A program made the position numbers and the translations under genes. Positions 32,414 through 45,403 of a stretch of 64,000 nucleotides of DNA are shown here, one piece after another (position 1 is the first letter of the stretch; each line of letters begins with the position of its first letter). The notes below the pieces were generated by a model that saw nothing but the letters and a program-made list of their open reading frames with translations, was not told where the DNA came from and did no database searches. Origin of the DNA: Gautieria morchelliformis (lineage: Eukaryota > Basidiomycota > Agaricomycetes > Gomphales > Gomphaceae); assembly GCA_015179125.1 (NCBI GenBank), contig WHVA01000364.1:54740-118739 (forward strand), in the 5' to 3' direction.

Positions 32414-35400
32414 CTTGATGCCACCCATTACGCGAGTCGCTTGATTTCCGACACTGTTCCGAGAGTGGAAGTCAGAAATTGGAGTGGAACTGGCAAGGCA
32501 AACAGAACTGGTGGAAGTTCTCCCAGGAGCGGAATCATTTCTGAAAGTGGAGGCGGGGATGGAATCGGAACCGGAACCGGAGTCGGAAATGGAGTTGGAA
32601 CTGGGTGTGGTGTCGGAACTGGAAATGGAAAACAGGGTGTCCCCTGACATCACCCCCCCTCTAGCATGCTGCGTCCTCGAAGCACGGGACACAAGGGATT
32701 GAAATGCCAGTGAGCGGATTCGGCGAGGGGCACCAGGGTGTGTCCTATAGAACTCGCGGAGTTTGTCTGGAGCGGAGACATCTTGCTCCGGGACCCACAA
32801 ATTCTCCTCATACCCATACCCTTCCCATTTCACAAGGAATTGGAGTCGTCCTCGCACAAACCGGCTGTCCAGGATCCATTCCACCACATAGTGCTCTTCC
32901 CCATCTACAATTTCTGGTGGAGGTTGCGTACGAGCCTTCCGACCTGGAATTGGGTCCTCAAGAGTAGGGAGTAACTTCACCACATTGAAGACAGGGTGGA
33001 GGCGGGACATGGACATCGGAAGTCGGAGGCGGTATGCATTCCGTCCAACCCTCCGCATCACTGTGAAGGGCCCAAGGTAGCGGTGGGCAAGCTTCTGCGA
33101 AGGGCGCGTGGTGCGGATGTCACTTGCATCTAGATACACCTTGTCTCCAACTTGGTACTCTGGGGCAGGAACCCGGCATTGGTTGTAGTACCTTGCCATG
33201 TCATCCTTGGCCTTCGCAAGGGCCGACTTGGCTTCCGAAAGGGTGGAGTCCATGCGGTCTCGGAACTCATTGACTGTCTCGAGTCAGGACTCTGCCTGGC
33301 GTGGCTCGAAGCCCATCCGCGGGTGTCTTCTGGAGTCAAGCATGAAGGGAGTCTGTTGTGTGGCGGAATGTACATGGTTGTTGTATTGGAATTCCGCCAG
33401 TGGAAGTAACTCATCCCAGTCATCCTGCCTCTCATTGACAAAGAGGTGGAGATATTGCTCCAACTCCTGATTGACCTGTTCCGTCTGTCCGTCGCCCTGC
33501 GGATGGTATGCTGTGGTGGTAGCCAGCTTTATGCCAAGCAGGCAGTAGAGTTCCCGAGTCAGTTCCGCGACAAACTGCGGACCTCGGTCGGAAACGACTT
33601 GCTTCGGGAGCCCATGCAACTTCCAGACATGTGCAAGGAACAGGCGGGCCGCTCCGAGGGCTGTGATCGTCGTGTGCGTCGGAAGGAAGTGGGACACCTT
33701 GCTTACCGAGTCCATGATGTTCACGATCGCATCGTAGCCATGAGACTCTGGGAGTTCAACGATGAAGTCGACACTGATGGTGTCCCAGTGGGATTCTGGA
33801 ATCGGGAGTGGAACAAGTTCTCCGACGGGTGGATATCGTTGCGCTTTGGTTCGGAGACAAAGGTCACATGTCTTCACGTACTGTCCAATGTAGCGGGACA
33901 TCTGAGGCCACCAGTAATTCCGAGCCACTAACTCCAGCGTCTTCCACCTGCCAGCATGCCCAGCGACCCATGTGTCATGGTGCTGGGACACGATGCGGCG
34001 GTGGAGGTCTGCCCCACTTGGAAGATAGACCTTGCCTCTGAAGTGGAGCAGCCCATCATGTTCCGACCATTCCGCTGCCCGTACAGACCGTGAGTGCCCT
34101 TTCCGAAGTTCCTCCACCGCCTTCACCACCGACTCCTCCTTCTCTCCATTCCGGCACTGCCTCCGGATGTCCCGGAGCATTTCCGCTTCCGCCCCAACTG
34201 CAGTCACTCCTTCGAGGGCGCGGATTGCAAAGAGACTTGGGCGGAGTAGTGTCATATCAGCATTGTCTCCACTTCTGCTTCCATGATCCGCACGGCGGGA
34301 TAGGGCATCGGGCTTGCCCATGGTGCGGCCGGGGCGGTGGTGGAGCATGAAGTCGAACCGGGACAGGTGTAGGGACCACCGTGCTTGTCGTCGGTTCAAC
34401 TTCTTAGACGTGCGGAAGTACTCAAGGTTCTTGTGATCTGTCCAGATCTCAAATGGGCATAGAGCACCCTCGAGGAAGTGTTGCCACTCCTCCAGTGCTC
34501 GGATGATTGCCAGCATCTCCTTGTCGTGGATCTCATAGTTCCGCTCGACCGGACTGAGGCTCTTAGAGAAGAAGGCAATCGGATGCCACCCCCACCATCT
34601 TCCGATGACTGTTGCGACAAGACCGCTCCGGTAGCTGTGTCGGAAGAATCCGCCTCGACTCGGTAAGGGTGAGAGTCGTCGGGAAAGATCAGGACCGGGG
34701 CGGAAGTGATCAGCTCTTTGAGTTTGTTGAAGGAGCCTGTTCCAGCTCTCCCCACCGCCACCCAACCTCCTTCTTGGTGAGGTCGAAGAGGGCATGGGCA
34801 TGGCAGGAGAAGTCCTTGATGAACTGCTGGTAGAAATTGACAAACCCAATGAAGGACTGGACCTCCTTGTTCCGCAGCACAGGCCAATCCGATACACCAG
34901 AAACTTTGACCGGGTCCATTTCCACCTTTCCCTCCAACACAATCACCCCAAGATACTCTATCCGCGTCCGCTCAAATTCGCACTTTTCCGGCTTGAGACA
35001 CAGGTTGTACTCCCGGAGTCGTTCCAGCACTCTCCGCACGACTTCCCGATGTTCGGACATTGTTTTTGTGAAGATGAGGATGTCATTGAGGTAGACACAG
35101 ACAACCCCTTCTGCTATCATGTCATGGAAGATGTCATTCATCATCGTCTGGAACGTGGCGGGACTGTTGGTGAGGCCAAAGAACATGACCTGTGGCTCAA
35201 AGAGTCCTCGGTTGGTGCAGAATGCGGCCTTCGACTCGTCCCCTCCCGGATCCGAACATTATTGAAGCCCCAGCGGACATCCAGCTTAGTGAAGTACCTT
35301 GCCCCACGGAGTTGTGTGATCAGTTTGGAAATGAGTGGAATGCGGTACTGGTTCTTGATCGTGATCGCATTCAAGGCCCGGTAATCCTGCACAAGTCTGA

Positions 35401-36086
35401 GCGAGCCGTCCTTCTTCTTGATGAAGAACACCGGAGACGCCATGGGTGACTTGGAGGGGCGGATCCTCCCTGTACGGAGGTTTTCTGCAAGGAATGCATC
35501 GAGCTCTACCTGCTCCTTGGGTGACAGTGGGTAGACCTTGCAGTTGGTGGGCTTTGACCCAGGCTCCAACTCGATGGCATGGTCCCACAGCTTTCATGGA
35601 GGCAGGGCATCAAATGACTCCTTGGAAAAGACACCCTCGAACTCCTGCAGGTACTCCAGAATGTCCACCTCCGCTTTATCATGCTTCTTGGAGGCTTCAG
35701 CAAGGCGTTGTGAAATGTTTCCGGTGGCGCGGATGTGTTCCGCTTCCAGTGGAAGGTTTACATACAGCAAGCGCTCCCCTCTGCCAGAGTCTCTTCCGGG
35801 CTGAGTCAGATGACGTCTGAGTCGGAATCGGAATTGGAATTGGAAGTGGGATCCGGTTCAAATTCCGCTTCCGAGTCTTCTTCTGCAAGCAGTGGATGGG
35901 GGCCAGAACGACATGTCCTTATGAGCCTTTCGGTCTTCCGCTGCTCCTGGCGCTCCTTCCACACTTCCGACCCGCACATGTGACACTTGGCTGGGCATCA
36001 ACTCATCAGTACCTTCCGAGTCTGCCAATTGATCTCCGGGTTGTGCTCCTGAAGCCAGGTAAACCCGAGGATGATGTCTTGCTTCC
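32414..36086 (-). pseudogene. Pol of element B, copy 1 (RT-RNaseH-IN-chromodomain), decayed
   Basis: Minus strand, from the protease side (36086) to a low-complexity Ser/Asp tail (about 32440-32660). [21 protein letters not shown] (about 35440-35385); the catalytic box reads YLND (N at 35085-35087) instead of YLDD, which should abolish polymerase activity. RNase [10 protein letters not shown] (about 34420). Integrase: SVDFIVELP (about 33760), SDRGPQF (about 33580), then YHPQGDGQTEQ. Chromodomain with LQFLVKWEGYGYEENLW (about 32850-32790). Damage: frameshift near 35230, a break near 34700, TGA at 33284-33286. Interrupted at 36086 by element C; the protease continues at 45985. Confidence 0.88.
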
Positions 36087-36649
36087 TGTAAGAACCCAGC
36101 CTTTGGCCGGTTACTTACCGGTAAAACCTTTCTTCCGAGCCCGAGCCTTGTGATATTCGTGCCCGAGTACATATGATCCTTATCCGCGCCCGAGCCTGAG
36201 CCTGAGCTTGAGCTCATATCCGACCTCGATCCCATGACCGTATCCCCTTAGTTACTGATTCTGTTCCATCACGCATCATTCGTATATTACCTCGCCCTGA
36301 CCTCAGCCTCCTGACCTCACCCTGACCTCCACTAATATGTTCGCCCCTGACTCGTACCCTCGCTCGTATATAACCCCCCTTGTATGCATTCCTACTCCTC
36401 AGTCTGAAAATCAACTATCGTATCCCTTCGATCCTTAGCTAGTTTCTAAGCCTCGCCTCTTAAGCCAAACCTCGCCTCTTATTCGCTTACCTCCGAAGTT
36501 GGGACTCGTGCGTAGGGTTGGCGCAGCACATAAGCTGAAGCCAAGTCCCTCTCTGACTTCCCCATCCAAACCTCGTCCCGTAACCTCGGACCTCGCCTCG
36601 GGTTTCGTCCCCGACCTAGGTCAACCTTACAACTGATCGTACCGTAACA
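36087..36649 (+). repeat. 5' LTR of element C
   Basis: 563 bp, TGTAAGAACC...CGTACCGTAACA, TATATAA box at 36367-36373. Eight CCTCG and six CCGAG/CTCGG occurrences; each 5-mer would be expected about once. The next bases, GTATT, are shared with the corresponding position in element E. Confidence 0.93.
36367..36373 (+). promoter_or_regulatory. TATA box of LTR C
   Basis: TATATAA, present at the same position in the 3' LTR (about 45697) and in the solo C LTR (about 47164). Confidence 0.65.
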
Positions 36650-36693
36650 GTATTTTCAGACTGCTTACACCCTACGTATCCCTCTTTTTCACT

Positions 36694-37923
36694 ATGTCCA
36701 TGATAACTTGTTCTCGCACCCTTCGGGGTATCTCAGAACAACGACGTTTCTCGGAAGCCCCCGATGACTCACCCCCGTCCCCGGGGATACCCCTCGCAGA
36801 CCCCGCCGAGCCTAGTAACAAAGGCAAAGGTAGGGCTAACCCCGGTGATCCTTCAGGTGATCCAGGTGATGGCTCTGGAAGTTCTGACAACGATCAGGAC
36901 CTCCCCAACCTACCACCCGAGGACCTCGGTGACCTCGAGGACAACGAGCTTATGCATCGAGTGTTCATCAAACTCGCTAAACCTTGCGAGTCCGAAGCAC
37001 GAGCCAAGGTCAAGGAACCAGATAGTTATGACGGTACTGACCAGGCCAAGCTTCGCACCTTCTTCCTTCAATGCGTACTCAACTTCCGAGATCGTCCCAC
37101 AGCGTTCAAGACTGGGGCCTCGAAGGTGCAGTATGCTATTTCTTACCTGTCCGGCTCAGCTCTACAGTATTTCGAGCTGGCGATCCTCGGCGAAGTCCAA
37201 CCCGAGCCAGATTGGCTCGGGGACTGGGACAGCTTCAAGGCCGAGCTCGAGCTCAACTTCGGCCCATACGACAACGCGGCCCAAGCCGAGATTGACCTCG
37301 AGAAGATCGTTATGAAAGAGCACCACAAGGCCGCGTGATTCTTTATCGACTTCGCCCGAGCTTCGACTCGGACTCAGTGGAACAACGCGGCCCTCCGACA
37401 CTTCGCCTACAAGGGCTTCGCCAAACGAATCAAGGACAACTTACTTCACTTCCCTCGATTCTGCAGCCTTGCCGAGCTTAGGAACTTCGCGCTGGAATGC
37501 GACAGCCGTTACTGGGAGCATAAGGAATATGATGCCATGATCAATGGTCGTAACTCCCAGCCTGCACGCGCCACTAATCAGTCCAGCAGCAATGCCACTA
37601 ACAACAACCAGTCTTCCAGCGGTTTCAACAACAATAAGAACCGCAACAAGACTAACAACAACGGCAAGGGTTCCAACAACAACTCTTCTAACAACAAGGG
37701 TCAGCCCGACATTTCGAGCAAGCTCGGGAAGGATGGCAAACTACTTCCCGAGGAGTGCCAACGTCGGGTCGACCAAGGCCTTTGTCTGCTTTGTGGCACC
37801 AAAGGCCACATCGTCAAGGACTGCCCGAAGAACAAGTCTACCAACGGTAGCGGTTCTAAAGGTCGGGCAGCGAAGACCCCTAACGAGGGGACTTCGGCCT
37901 CCATTACGGAGGTGAAAAAATAG
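36694..37923 (+). pseudogene. Gag of element C, one in-frame stop
   Basis: About 409 codons in one frame. Capsid core with FLQCVLNFRDRP, then an Asn/Ser-rich linker (about 37560-37700), then a CCHC zinc knuckle, CLLCGTKGHIVKDC. Architecture matches Gag of element E but lacks the Pro/Gly block. TGA at 37336-37338 interrupts it. The final codons read GTG AAA AAA TAG, with the -1 pol frame open across the stop. Confidence 0.88.
37914..37920 (+). promoter_or_regulatory. Probable -1 frameshift site at the gag stop of C
   Basis: G-AAA-AAA immediately before TAG (37921-37923). The -1 frame reads on into protease with LVDCGSSDC and no stop. Same arrangement as element E at 13030-13036. Confidence 0.68.
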
Positions 37924-39334
37924 GTAGCAACCTCGGAACCACACGATCCGAGGATTGTGGTAGCCTCACCCATGTGCTCAGACTCAGCGCCGCTTCTCAT
38001 TCATTGTCCAAATATTCCCTTAATGTAGATCTAACCTCGCCTTCGCTCCCCAACGTCGCTTTTGTTGCATTAGTTGACTGCGGGTCCTCAGATTGTTTTA
38101 TTGAATCCAGATTTGTCCAGAAGTACTCTATGCCTGCTTATCCTGTCTCTCCTATACCCTTGAAACTATTTGACGGTAGTACTAACACTACCATTACCCA
38201 AGCTCTAGACCTCTGCATTTGCTTTCCGACTGGCGAACAACAATGGGTTACCTTCTACGTAACCTCGCTCGACTCGAGTTGCTCGGTGGTACTTGGCCAC
38301 AACTGGCTCACCCGCTACAATCCGTCAATTGACTGGGTATTGGGCAGTATTACTTTCAAGACCATCGACCTAACAACGACTCCAGTGACCACGGCGACAT
38401 CAGCCCGATCAGCTTCGGCTACGACTTCGACCTCGCCTACGGCATCTTCGCCCCCACCTCCGACCTTGCCTCCGAAGTTGCAAGCACCCCTCGTTTCCCT
38501 AATCAATGCACCCGCTTTCATGCGCGCATCTAGATTGGAAGGGTCCGAAGTGTTTCAGCTCAATCTGGCTTCGCCTGAGCTCCTCGCCAGAGGGGCAACA
38601 TCGGGAGAAAGTTCTTCCGAGCTTTCTGAGAACGTTAAGAAACATGTTCGCGAAGTATATCACGAATTTGCAGATGTGTTCAGCAAAGCATGCATTGACA
38701 CTCTAGCTCCCCACCGACCCCACGATATCAAAATCAACCTCGAAGAAGGGACCTCGCCACCTATCGGTCCCATCTACTCTTTCTCAGCTTCCGAACTCAA
38801 AGCACTTCACGAGTTCATCGACGAGCATTTGAACATCGGTTTCATCTGACCTTCACGCTCACCTCATGGTGCACCAGTATTGTTTGTTCGCAAAAAAGAT
38901 GGCTCACTTCGGTTGTGTGTTGACTTCCGAGGTTTAAACAAGATCTTGAAAAAAGATCGGTATCCATTGCCATTGATTGCTGACTTACTTGATGCTCCAA
39001 AGAATGCTCGTATCTATACGAAGATAGACCTTCGTCACGCTTACCACCTCGTACGGGTGGCCGAGGGTGACGAATGGAAAACCGCCTTCAGGACTCGCTA
39101 TGGGTCTTTTGAATGGTTGGTTATGCCATTTGGTCTCACTAACGGCCCTGCTACTTTCCAGAGATTCATGAACGAGATTTTCGCCGACCTTTTGGACGTT
39201 TGTGTGGTGGTATACTTGGATGACATTCTAATCTACTCCAGTGACCCCTCCAAACATGTTGAACATGTCAAGGAAGTCTTGCGACGACTGCGACTCAACA
39301 ACCTCTTCGCCAAAGAAGACAAATGTGAGTTTCA

Positions 39335-40015
39335 TGTTACGACCGTTCATTTCCGACTTCCGACCCTCAGTTCCGCCATGCATTCCGCCCCTCCGATACT
39401 TCCGTCACACGTTCCGCCCCTCCGACATTTCCGACATTCCGCCCCTTGTACATTTCCCTTGTTCCTTCGACTCTATTACTCGGACCCACCGGACCCACCT
39501 CGCCATCCATCAAAACCATATATCCGGTCACCCTTGTAGTTCGTTGTCAGATATGTTTTCCCGACCCCTTGTTCTTTGCCATTGTTCTACCTTACCCTGA
39601 ACCCCCCTTGTAGTCCCATTGTTCCCAATTAGTTAGTTCCCACACATTGTACTCGACTTCCGCTTCCTCCGGAATTTGTTTAGTACAACACCATTACTTG
39701 TTGCTCTGCGCTTTGTATAAAACCCCCTCATGTATGTCTGTTATTCTGCAATCAGATAATCACCTTCGATACTTGATTTCCTTCGCTCCATCTCCTGTTC
39801 TTAGCACAGCGAGTCTAGCAAGATCTCAGTCTCTCCGTCTTCTGCCTTCCGCCTCAGTTCCGACTCAAGTTCCGACCAAATCTTTGGCTCAGTACTTTCT
39901 GACTTCCGACTCAGTTCCGAAATACTTAGGACGATAGTTCATCGGGGGCGCAACCTATAAGTTGAAGCCGCCGTCCTTTCCAGTTCCGACTTAGTGGAAA
40001 TCTCGATACGTAACA
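39335..40015 (+). mobile_element. Solo LTR E inside RT of element C
   Basis: 681 bp, TGTTACGACC...CGATACGTAACA, with target duplication TTTCA (39330-39334 and 40016-40020). The host reading KCEFH...CDSVEFLGYIL is restored when it is removed. Confidence 0.93.
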
Positions 40016-41119
40016 TTTCACTGCGACTCGGTTGAATTCCTCGGCTACATACTCTCTCCCGAGGGCCTCACTATGGCGGACGACAAGGTAAAGGTCATTC
40101 AAGACTGGCCTGAACCTTGCAAAGTTTGCGACATCCAATCCTTCCTCGGCTTCGCCAACTTCTACCGACGTTTCATTCACAACTACTCCGACATCACCAT
40201 TCCCCTCACCCGACTCACCCGCAAGGGTACCCCTTGGAACTTTTCCGAGGATTGTCGGCAGGCTTTCAAACTGCTGAAGAGGGTGTTCACTACCGCTCCT
40301 ATCCTTACCCACTGGATTCCTGACATTCCACTAATCGTAGAGACTGATGCTTCAGATTATGCCTTAGCGGCAATCTTATCACTGCGAACCTCGGAAGGCG
40401 AACTTCATCCCGTCGCTTTCCACTCCCGCACATTCACCTCTACCGAGCTCAACTACGATGTTCACGACAAGGAGCTCCTCGCAATTTTTGAAGCTTTTCA
40501 ACGCTGGCGACACTACCTAGAGGGCTCTGGCGACCCTGTCGACGTTATCACCGACCACAAAAACCTCGAATACTTTTCAACAACGAAGCTCTTGACCCGT
40601 CGACAAGCTCGGTGGTCAGAATACCTTTCCCGGTTCAACCTCGCCATTCACTTCCGACCTGGTCGCCTTGGAACGAAGCCTGACTCTCTCACTAGACGAT
40701 GGGACGTCTACCTTAAAGAGGGGAATAGCGACTATGCCACCATAAACCCACAGAACCTACGGCCAGTGTTCACCCAACACCAGCTGGCATCGTCCCTTAG
40801 AGCTACTAACCTCGCTCCCGTCGTACTCCGAGCCGCTTCACTGCTTGATACCGAGCAGATCCGAGCTGACATACTAGCAAACCTCCCCTCGGACCCCATA
40901 GCCAAGTCGCACCTCGGCTTGGTTAATGACCCGAGGTGGACCACAGACCCCAAGGGTTTTCTCAAGCTTGACAACTGAACCTATGTTCCAGCGGCCCAAG
41001 ACCTTCGACTTCGCATCCTGCAATACAAGCATGACCACATTCTCTCAGGACACTTCGGGGTCAACAAGACCTTGGAGCTGATCCGACGAGACTACACTTG
41101 GCCAGGGATTAGATCCTTT

Positions 41120-41733
41120 TGTAGTAGACAGGAATTATAGGCAGTAGGTATGGACTTGTTGCTCAAAAGAATAGACTAGAAAGCAATTCACTCTCTCAGT
41201 GAATTTAGTTGTCACTGTAAATATATTATACACTACCTAGAAAACAATTCACTACAGAGGATTTCTAGGTTAATAAATCGAAAGAATACTAGACTAATTT
41301 ACTTGCCTCTCTCAGTGAATTTAGTTGTCACTGTAAATATATTATACACTACCTAGAAAACAATTCACTACAGAGGATTTCTAGGTTAATAAATCGAAAG
41401 AATACTAGACTAATTTACTTGCCTCTCTCAGTGAATTTAGTTGTCACTGAGAGAGGGGGAAAACTGTTTCACTGCGCATGTACTACTACCCGGCCCTTTA
41501 GCACCCAAGAGCTCGCGCGTCGAAGTCATTTCAGACTCCGCTGGGTGCAGCCGCTTGTGAAAGTAGGAATAACAAGATGAAATGGAGAGATAAGGAGTGA
41601 GTGGAAAATTTCGAAAATAACCAGAGAAATGGATGCATGATAAAAGAACAATATGAGAAGAAATTGAGAAACCACACAACAAATTGGATATATTATGCTT
41701 GATTTTGGTGCAGGAGCATAAATGCACCCAACA
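41120..41733 (-). mobile_element. Solo LTR of Copia-I inside integrase of element C
   Basis: 614 bp, with target duplication CCTTT (41115-41119 and 41734-41738). The integrase reading WPGIRSF...VKEYCKTC resumes across it. It is 116 bp longer than the LTR at 20465 because a segment containing one CTCTCTCAGTGAATTT motif is tandemly duplicated (about 41190-41425), giving three motif copies. Confidence 0.93.
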
Positions 41734-42184
41734 CCTTTGTCAAGGAGTATTGCAAGACATGTACCACTTGCATGTGAAGCAAGCCGCAACGTCACAAGCC
41801 CTATGGTCTTCTCAAACAACTCCCCGTTCCCGAGAAGCCATGGAATTCCATCTCTATGGATTTCATTGAGCAGCTTCCCCCTTCATCCAAGTTCACCTCC
41901 ATCCTAGTGATTGTTGACCGCTTCACTAAGCAGGTTATCTTCATTCCAACCACAGACAAGATAACCTTGCAAGAGCTCGCTCATCTCTTCGTCCTTCATG
42001 TCTTTTCCAAGCATGGAGTCCCCTCGCACGTCACCTCGGACAGGGGTTCTGAGTTCGTCTCGCACTTCTGGCGTTCCCTAGGGAAAGCCTTGGACATGCG
42101 GTTGCATTTCACCTCGGGATATCATCCCGAGGGTGACCGTCAAACCGAGCGTGCTAACCAGACCTTGGAACAGTACCTCAGGAT

Positions 42185-43255
42185 TGTTGTGATAAACACA
42201 ATTACTTCACTTCAAATCATTTATATATAAAAGGAAACTAATAGAGAAAGAAAAGAAAATCAAAAGAAAAATCAAAAGAAACAGAAATTATATTCACGAT
42301 AGACGTCGGCGCAGACGACGATCACATGAAATTTATGTCATGCTATATTACTCACAGATCGAGTGATATACAGGAGTTCGAGCGTCAACCACGTGCGGTC
42401 GATCAGGGACGGCGCGCCTATCGAGTGATGGCATCGGCCATGACGTCGACAGGCGCCAGGCCATAGGCACCGAGGGGTGCGGGCACCAAACGCCGCAGAG
42501 GATAATAGACTGCGCAGAGATACAGGGTGCTGTGGAGCAACCTGAGAAAGTCACCTGCAGTATACAATATTCAACCAGCTGCCCCACAGGAAAGGCACAG
42601 AGACAGCGGCCCCATCTCCAAGCCCAGCATATATTCTGGGCAGGGTAAACTCAGATCCATTTTCTATTTGAATCCCATGACACGTCTGACTGATTACTAT
42701 CTTAACAACATGTGGACAGGGGCTTTGTATACTAGGTACAGATCTCTATTCCAAGGCCCAGACAATCCTAACACCATCCCCATCACCCCATGACTTTATG
42801 ACTATAAAATAGTCACTCCGTAGTTACAAAGTAGTTTTTCGACCCATCCATCCAATATCTTGAACACTAGTAGTTACTATCAATATAGTATAAATAGCTA
42901 ATACAAATGTATGAACGAAATCATCCAGAATCGATTTTTCTGCCTCCTGAAATCACTGTAGTCTTGTTTGATAGCTACAGAGCTCAGTTCTTGATAGTTT
43001 ATTCCAAATCTTCGTTGAGAGTCTACTATCACTGTTTACTCTATACTACCTTAAAAGCAAACGCTTTTGATTTGACTATCCCTTGGATCGACACTGTTCT
43101 TCTGTCGACGCGGTCACGTGACCCTCATTCATCAGTGTTGGACGCGCCTCGAAGGGCTTAGTCAGCACACAGAAGAGAGGCGAACACAGTGGTTTCAACC
43201 ACTGAGCAATAGATTTCACTTGTTAAAAGGCACTAATTAATATCTTAATCTAAAA
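42185..43255. mobile_element. Element F, copy 2 (1071 bp)
   Basis: Same ends as copy 1 (TGTTGTGATAAAC...TTAATCTAAAA), target duplication AGGAT (42180-42184 and 43256-43260). The integrase reading EQYLRIYCNYQQ of element C resumes exactly across the insert, which fixes both ends. Confidence 0.88.
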
Positions 43256-44127
43256 AGGATATATTGCAACTATCAGCAGTCCAATTGGGCTTCACTCCTT
43301 CCCCTAGCCGAGTTCGCCTACAACAATGCGCCTAGCACAACCACCGGCATCTCCCCATTCTTTGCTAATAAGGGTTACCATCTGAACCTCGCAGTTCACC
43401 CCGAGCGCGACCTTGCCTCGGCATGAGCCCGAGACTTCGTGGTTGACCTGGACGAGCTTCACCAAGAACTTCGCCGCGCCATCCTCGAGGCTCAGAAGAC
43501 CTACCAAGCCTCGGCCGATGTTCGCCGCAAGCCCGCTCCTGATTTTCAAGTAGGATCCCTCGCCTTTGTGAAGGCACAGTACTTCAGAACGACTCGCCCT
43601 ACCAAAAAGCTCGCCAAGAAGTTCTTGGGTCCTTTTGAGATCATTTCCCGAGCGGGTACTCACTCCTTCACCCTTCGACTTCCAGAACACATGCATTCAG
43701 TCCATCCAGTATTCCATGTATCTATGCTTGAACCAGCCTCGCCCAACACCATCCCGAACTGAGTTCAGCCGCCTCCGCCCCCAGTCGTTATCGACGGCGA
43801 ACCCGAGTTCGAGGTTTCCGAAATCCTCAACTCAAAGATCGATAATAGATGCATGAGCTGCAAGTTACTCTATCTTGTTAGGTGGACTGGTTACGAAGGT
43901 ACCGACGAAGAAACCTCATGGATCCTCGCTTCCGAGCTTGATCATGCCTTGGAGCTGGTCACCGATTTCCACGAGTCGTATCCGGGCAAGCCGGGACCTT
44001 TGACTGCTCTATGATCGTTTCCTTGTTTAACCCCCATGAACCCAGTAGCTAGATAACAAAATCCCCTCACAACCGAACAACAAAAAAAATCGATAAAATC
44101 CAAGAAATTCCATTATTCTCTTAGTTG

Positions 44128-45243
44128 TTACTCCACCATCCTCATATCCTCTCCCTCGCTCTCCTCGCTACCCTCGCCTGACTCCTCCTCATTACTACTG
44201 CTACTTCGCTCCACCAGACCCCCATGTCCTCCATAATCTGCCAAGTCCCTCGCCCCCTGCATCCGCTTCAAATAATTTCGCCTCCTCCTTATCCTCATAA
44301 ACTCCACATCCGCCCGATTCATCCTATCATTCGCCGCCCTAAACTCCCCCAACAACTCACACACGTTTTCCCCAACCTCGCCAACCTTCTGTCCCACGTC
44401 CCTCACCGCCGCTATCAACTCCCTCATCTCCGCACTTCGCTCTGACCTTTTCACCTTCTTGTCTTTCTTCGCCCTCCAACCTTCCACCTCGGTTTCCTCC
44501 ACCTCGGTTTCCTTCCCCTCACTATGCCTTGCTCCCTCTGACCCCTTACCCTTCTCCTCGCTCAACCTCGCTTCCATCCGCTCCACCCTCGTCTCCAGGT
44601 TCCTCTCGACCCAGTCGCTTGAGTCGTCATCCTCTGCGACCTCATCCCGAACCTTGGCCTCTTTCCTCGGCCTCGGTCCATCCTCGGCCTCCTCGCTCGC
44701 TTCTTGCCCACGGCACCCGCCTGACCTTTTCCTGAGGTCGCCTTGCTGCGGCGACCTTGGGCTATGCTACAGCCCAAGGAGCGTGTCCTGCACCACACGC
44801 AGGCACCCTGGTCGGCGAGGCTGAAGTTGAGACTAACGGCCCGAAGGCACGTATAGTCGCGCTCTTCGCAGCGTGCGCACCTCACCTGGGCCTTGGTCGC
44901 GAGTTGCCACTCACGAGGTCCCCCGTCGGCGAGCTTGTACCCGTATAGGGACAAGTCGGTCGGGTGGTACAAGAATAACATGTGTTTATACTGTACGAAT
45001 CAGCAGCGTCCATGACCAGCCAACAACGGTACTCACCTTTTTGCCACTCAGCCCTTCCTGCCACGGCTGCCGCATGTCAATGGCCCCCGTCTCATCAATT
45101 GGCAGTACGCCAACTTCGGGTTGATCCTCGGGAATAACCTCGCCCGAGGCGCCGTTCTCCTCAGACAGTAGTGTCTGGTCGAATGTGTTTGTCGCGCTGT
45201 TCTCGTCAACGGCTAAGTTAAAGAGGGCTTGAGGGCGCACCAT
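44128..45243 (-). CDS. Antisense Zn2Cys6-like protein carried by element C
   Basis: Opposite to gag-pol, between pol stop (44014) and 3' LTR. ATG at 45243, exon 1 45243-45037 (69 residues, acidic), intron 45036-44991 (GTGAGT...TACAG, 46 nt, phase 0), exon 2 from 44990. Cysteines at residues 107-143 are spaced C-X2-C-X6-C-X15-C-X2-C-X6-C (nt 44879-44769), the Zn2Cys6 layout found in the element E antisense gene but with a longer middle loop. A Lys/Arg-rich stretch and then a helical segment (MRELIAAVRDVGQKVGEV) lead to an acidic tail ending at 44128. One frameshift near 44.70 kb separates the cysteine cluster from the helical part, so this copy is probably damaged. Upstream of the ATG on the minus strand is a TATA-like GATAAAAGG (about 45285). 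Role unknown; DNA binding inferred. Confidence 0.72.
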
Positions 45244-45403
45244 AATTTGTTGGCACTTGGGTTCGCTGCCTCCTACCCACCCTTTTATCTAACCTCGGCT
45301 ACGATTTAAGCTTCACCTTTCCGGCTACTTAACATCGGGCTGGGATCTAGATTCGAGGATAGGCGAACCTTGTTCATATTACGGCCTCGAGGGTCTCAGC
45401 CAT

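Larger units (their letters stand above)
37918..44014 (+). pseudogene. Pol of element C: PR-RT-RNaseH-IN-chromodomain, three insertions
   Basis: Protease LVDCGSSDC (about 38075). [21 protein letters not shown] (about 38883) and catalytic YLDD (39213-39224). It is interrupted by solo LTR E (39335-40015), then continues with RNase H ([13 protein letters not shown], about 40345; TDHKNLEYF, about 40552). Integrase zinc finger, interrupted by a Copia-I LTR (41120-41733); core MDFIEQLP and SDRGSEF; interrupted by F (42185-43255); C-terminal part and chromodomain (EFEVSEILN...LVRWTGYEGTDEETSW, about 43790-43930). Stop at 44012-44014. Frames rejoin when each insert and one target copy are removed. 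TGA codons at 38847, 40976, 41775, 43424 and 43760 fall where arginine is expected. Confidence 0.9.
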
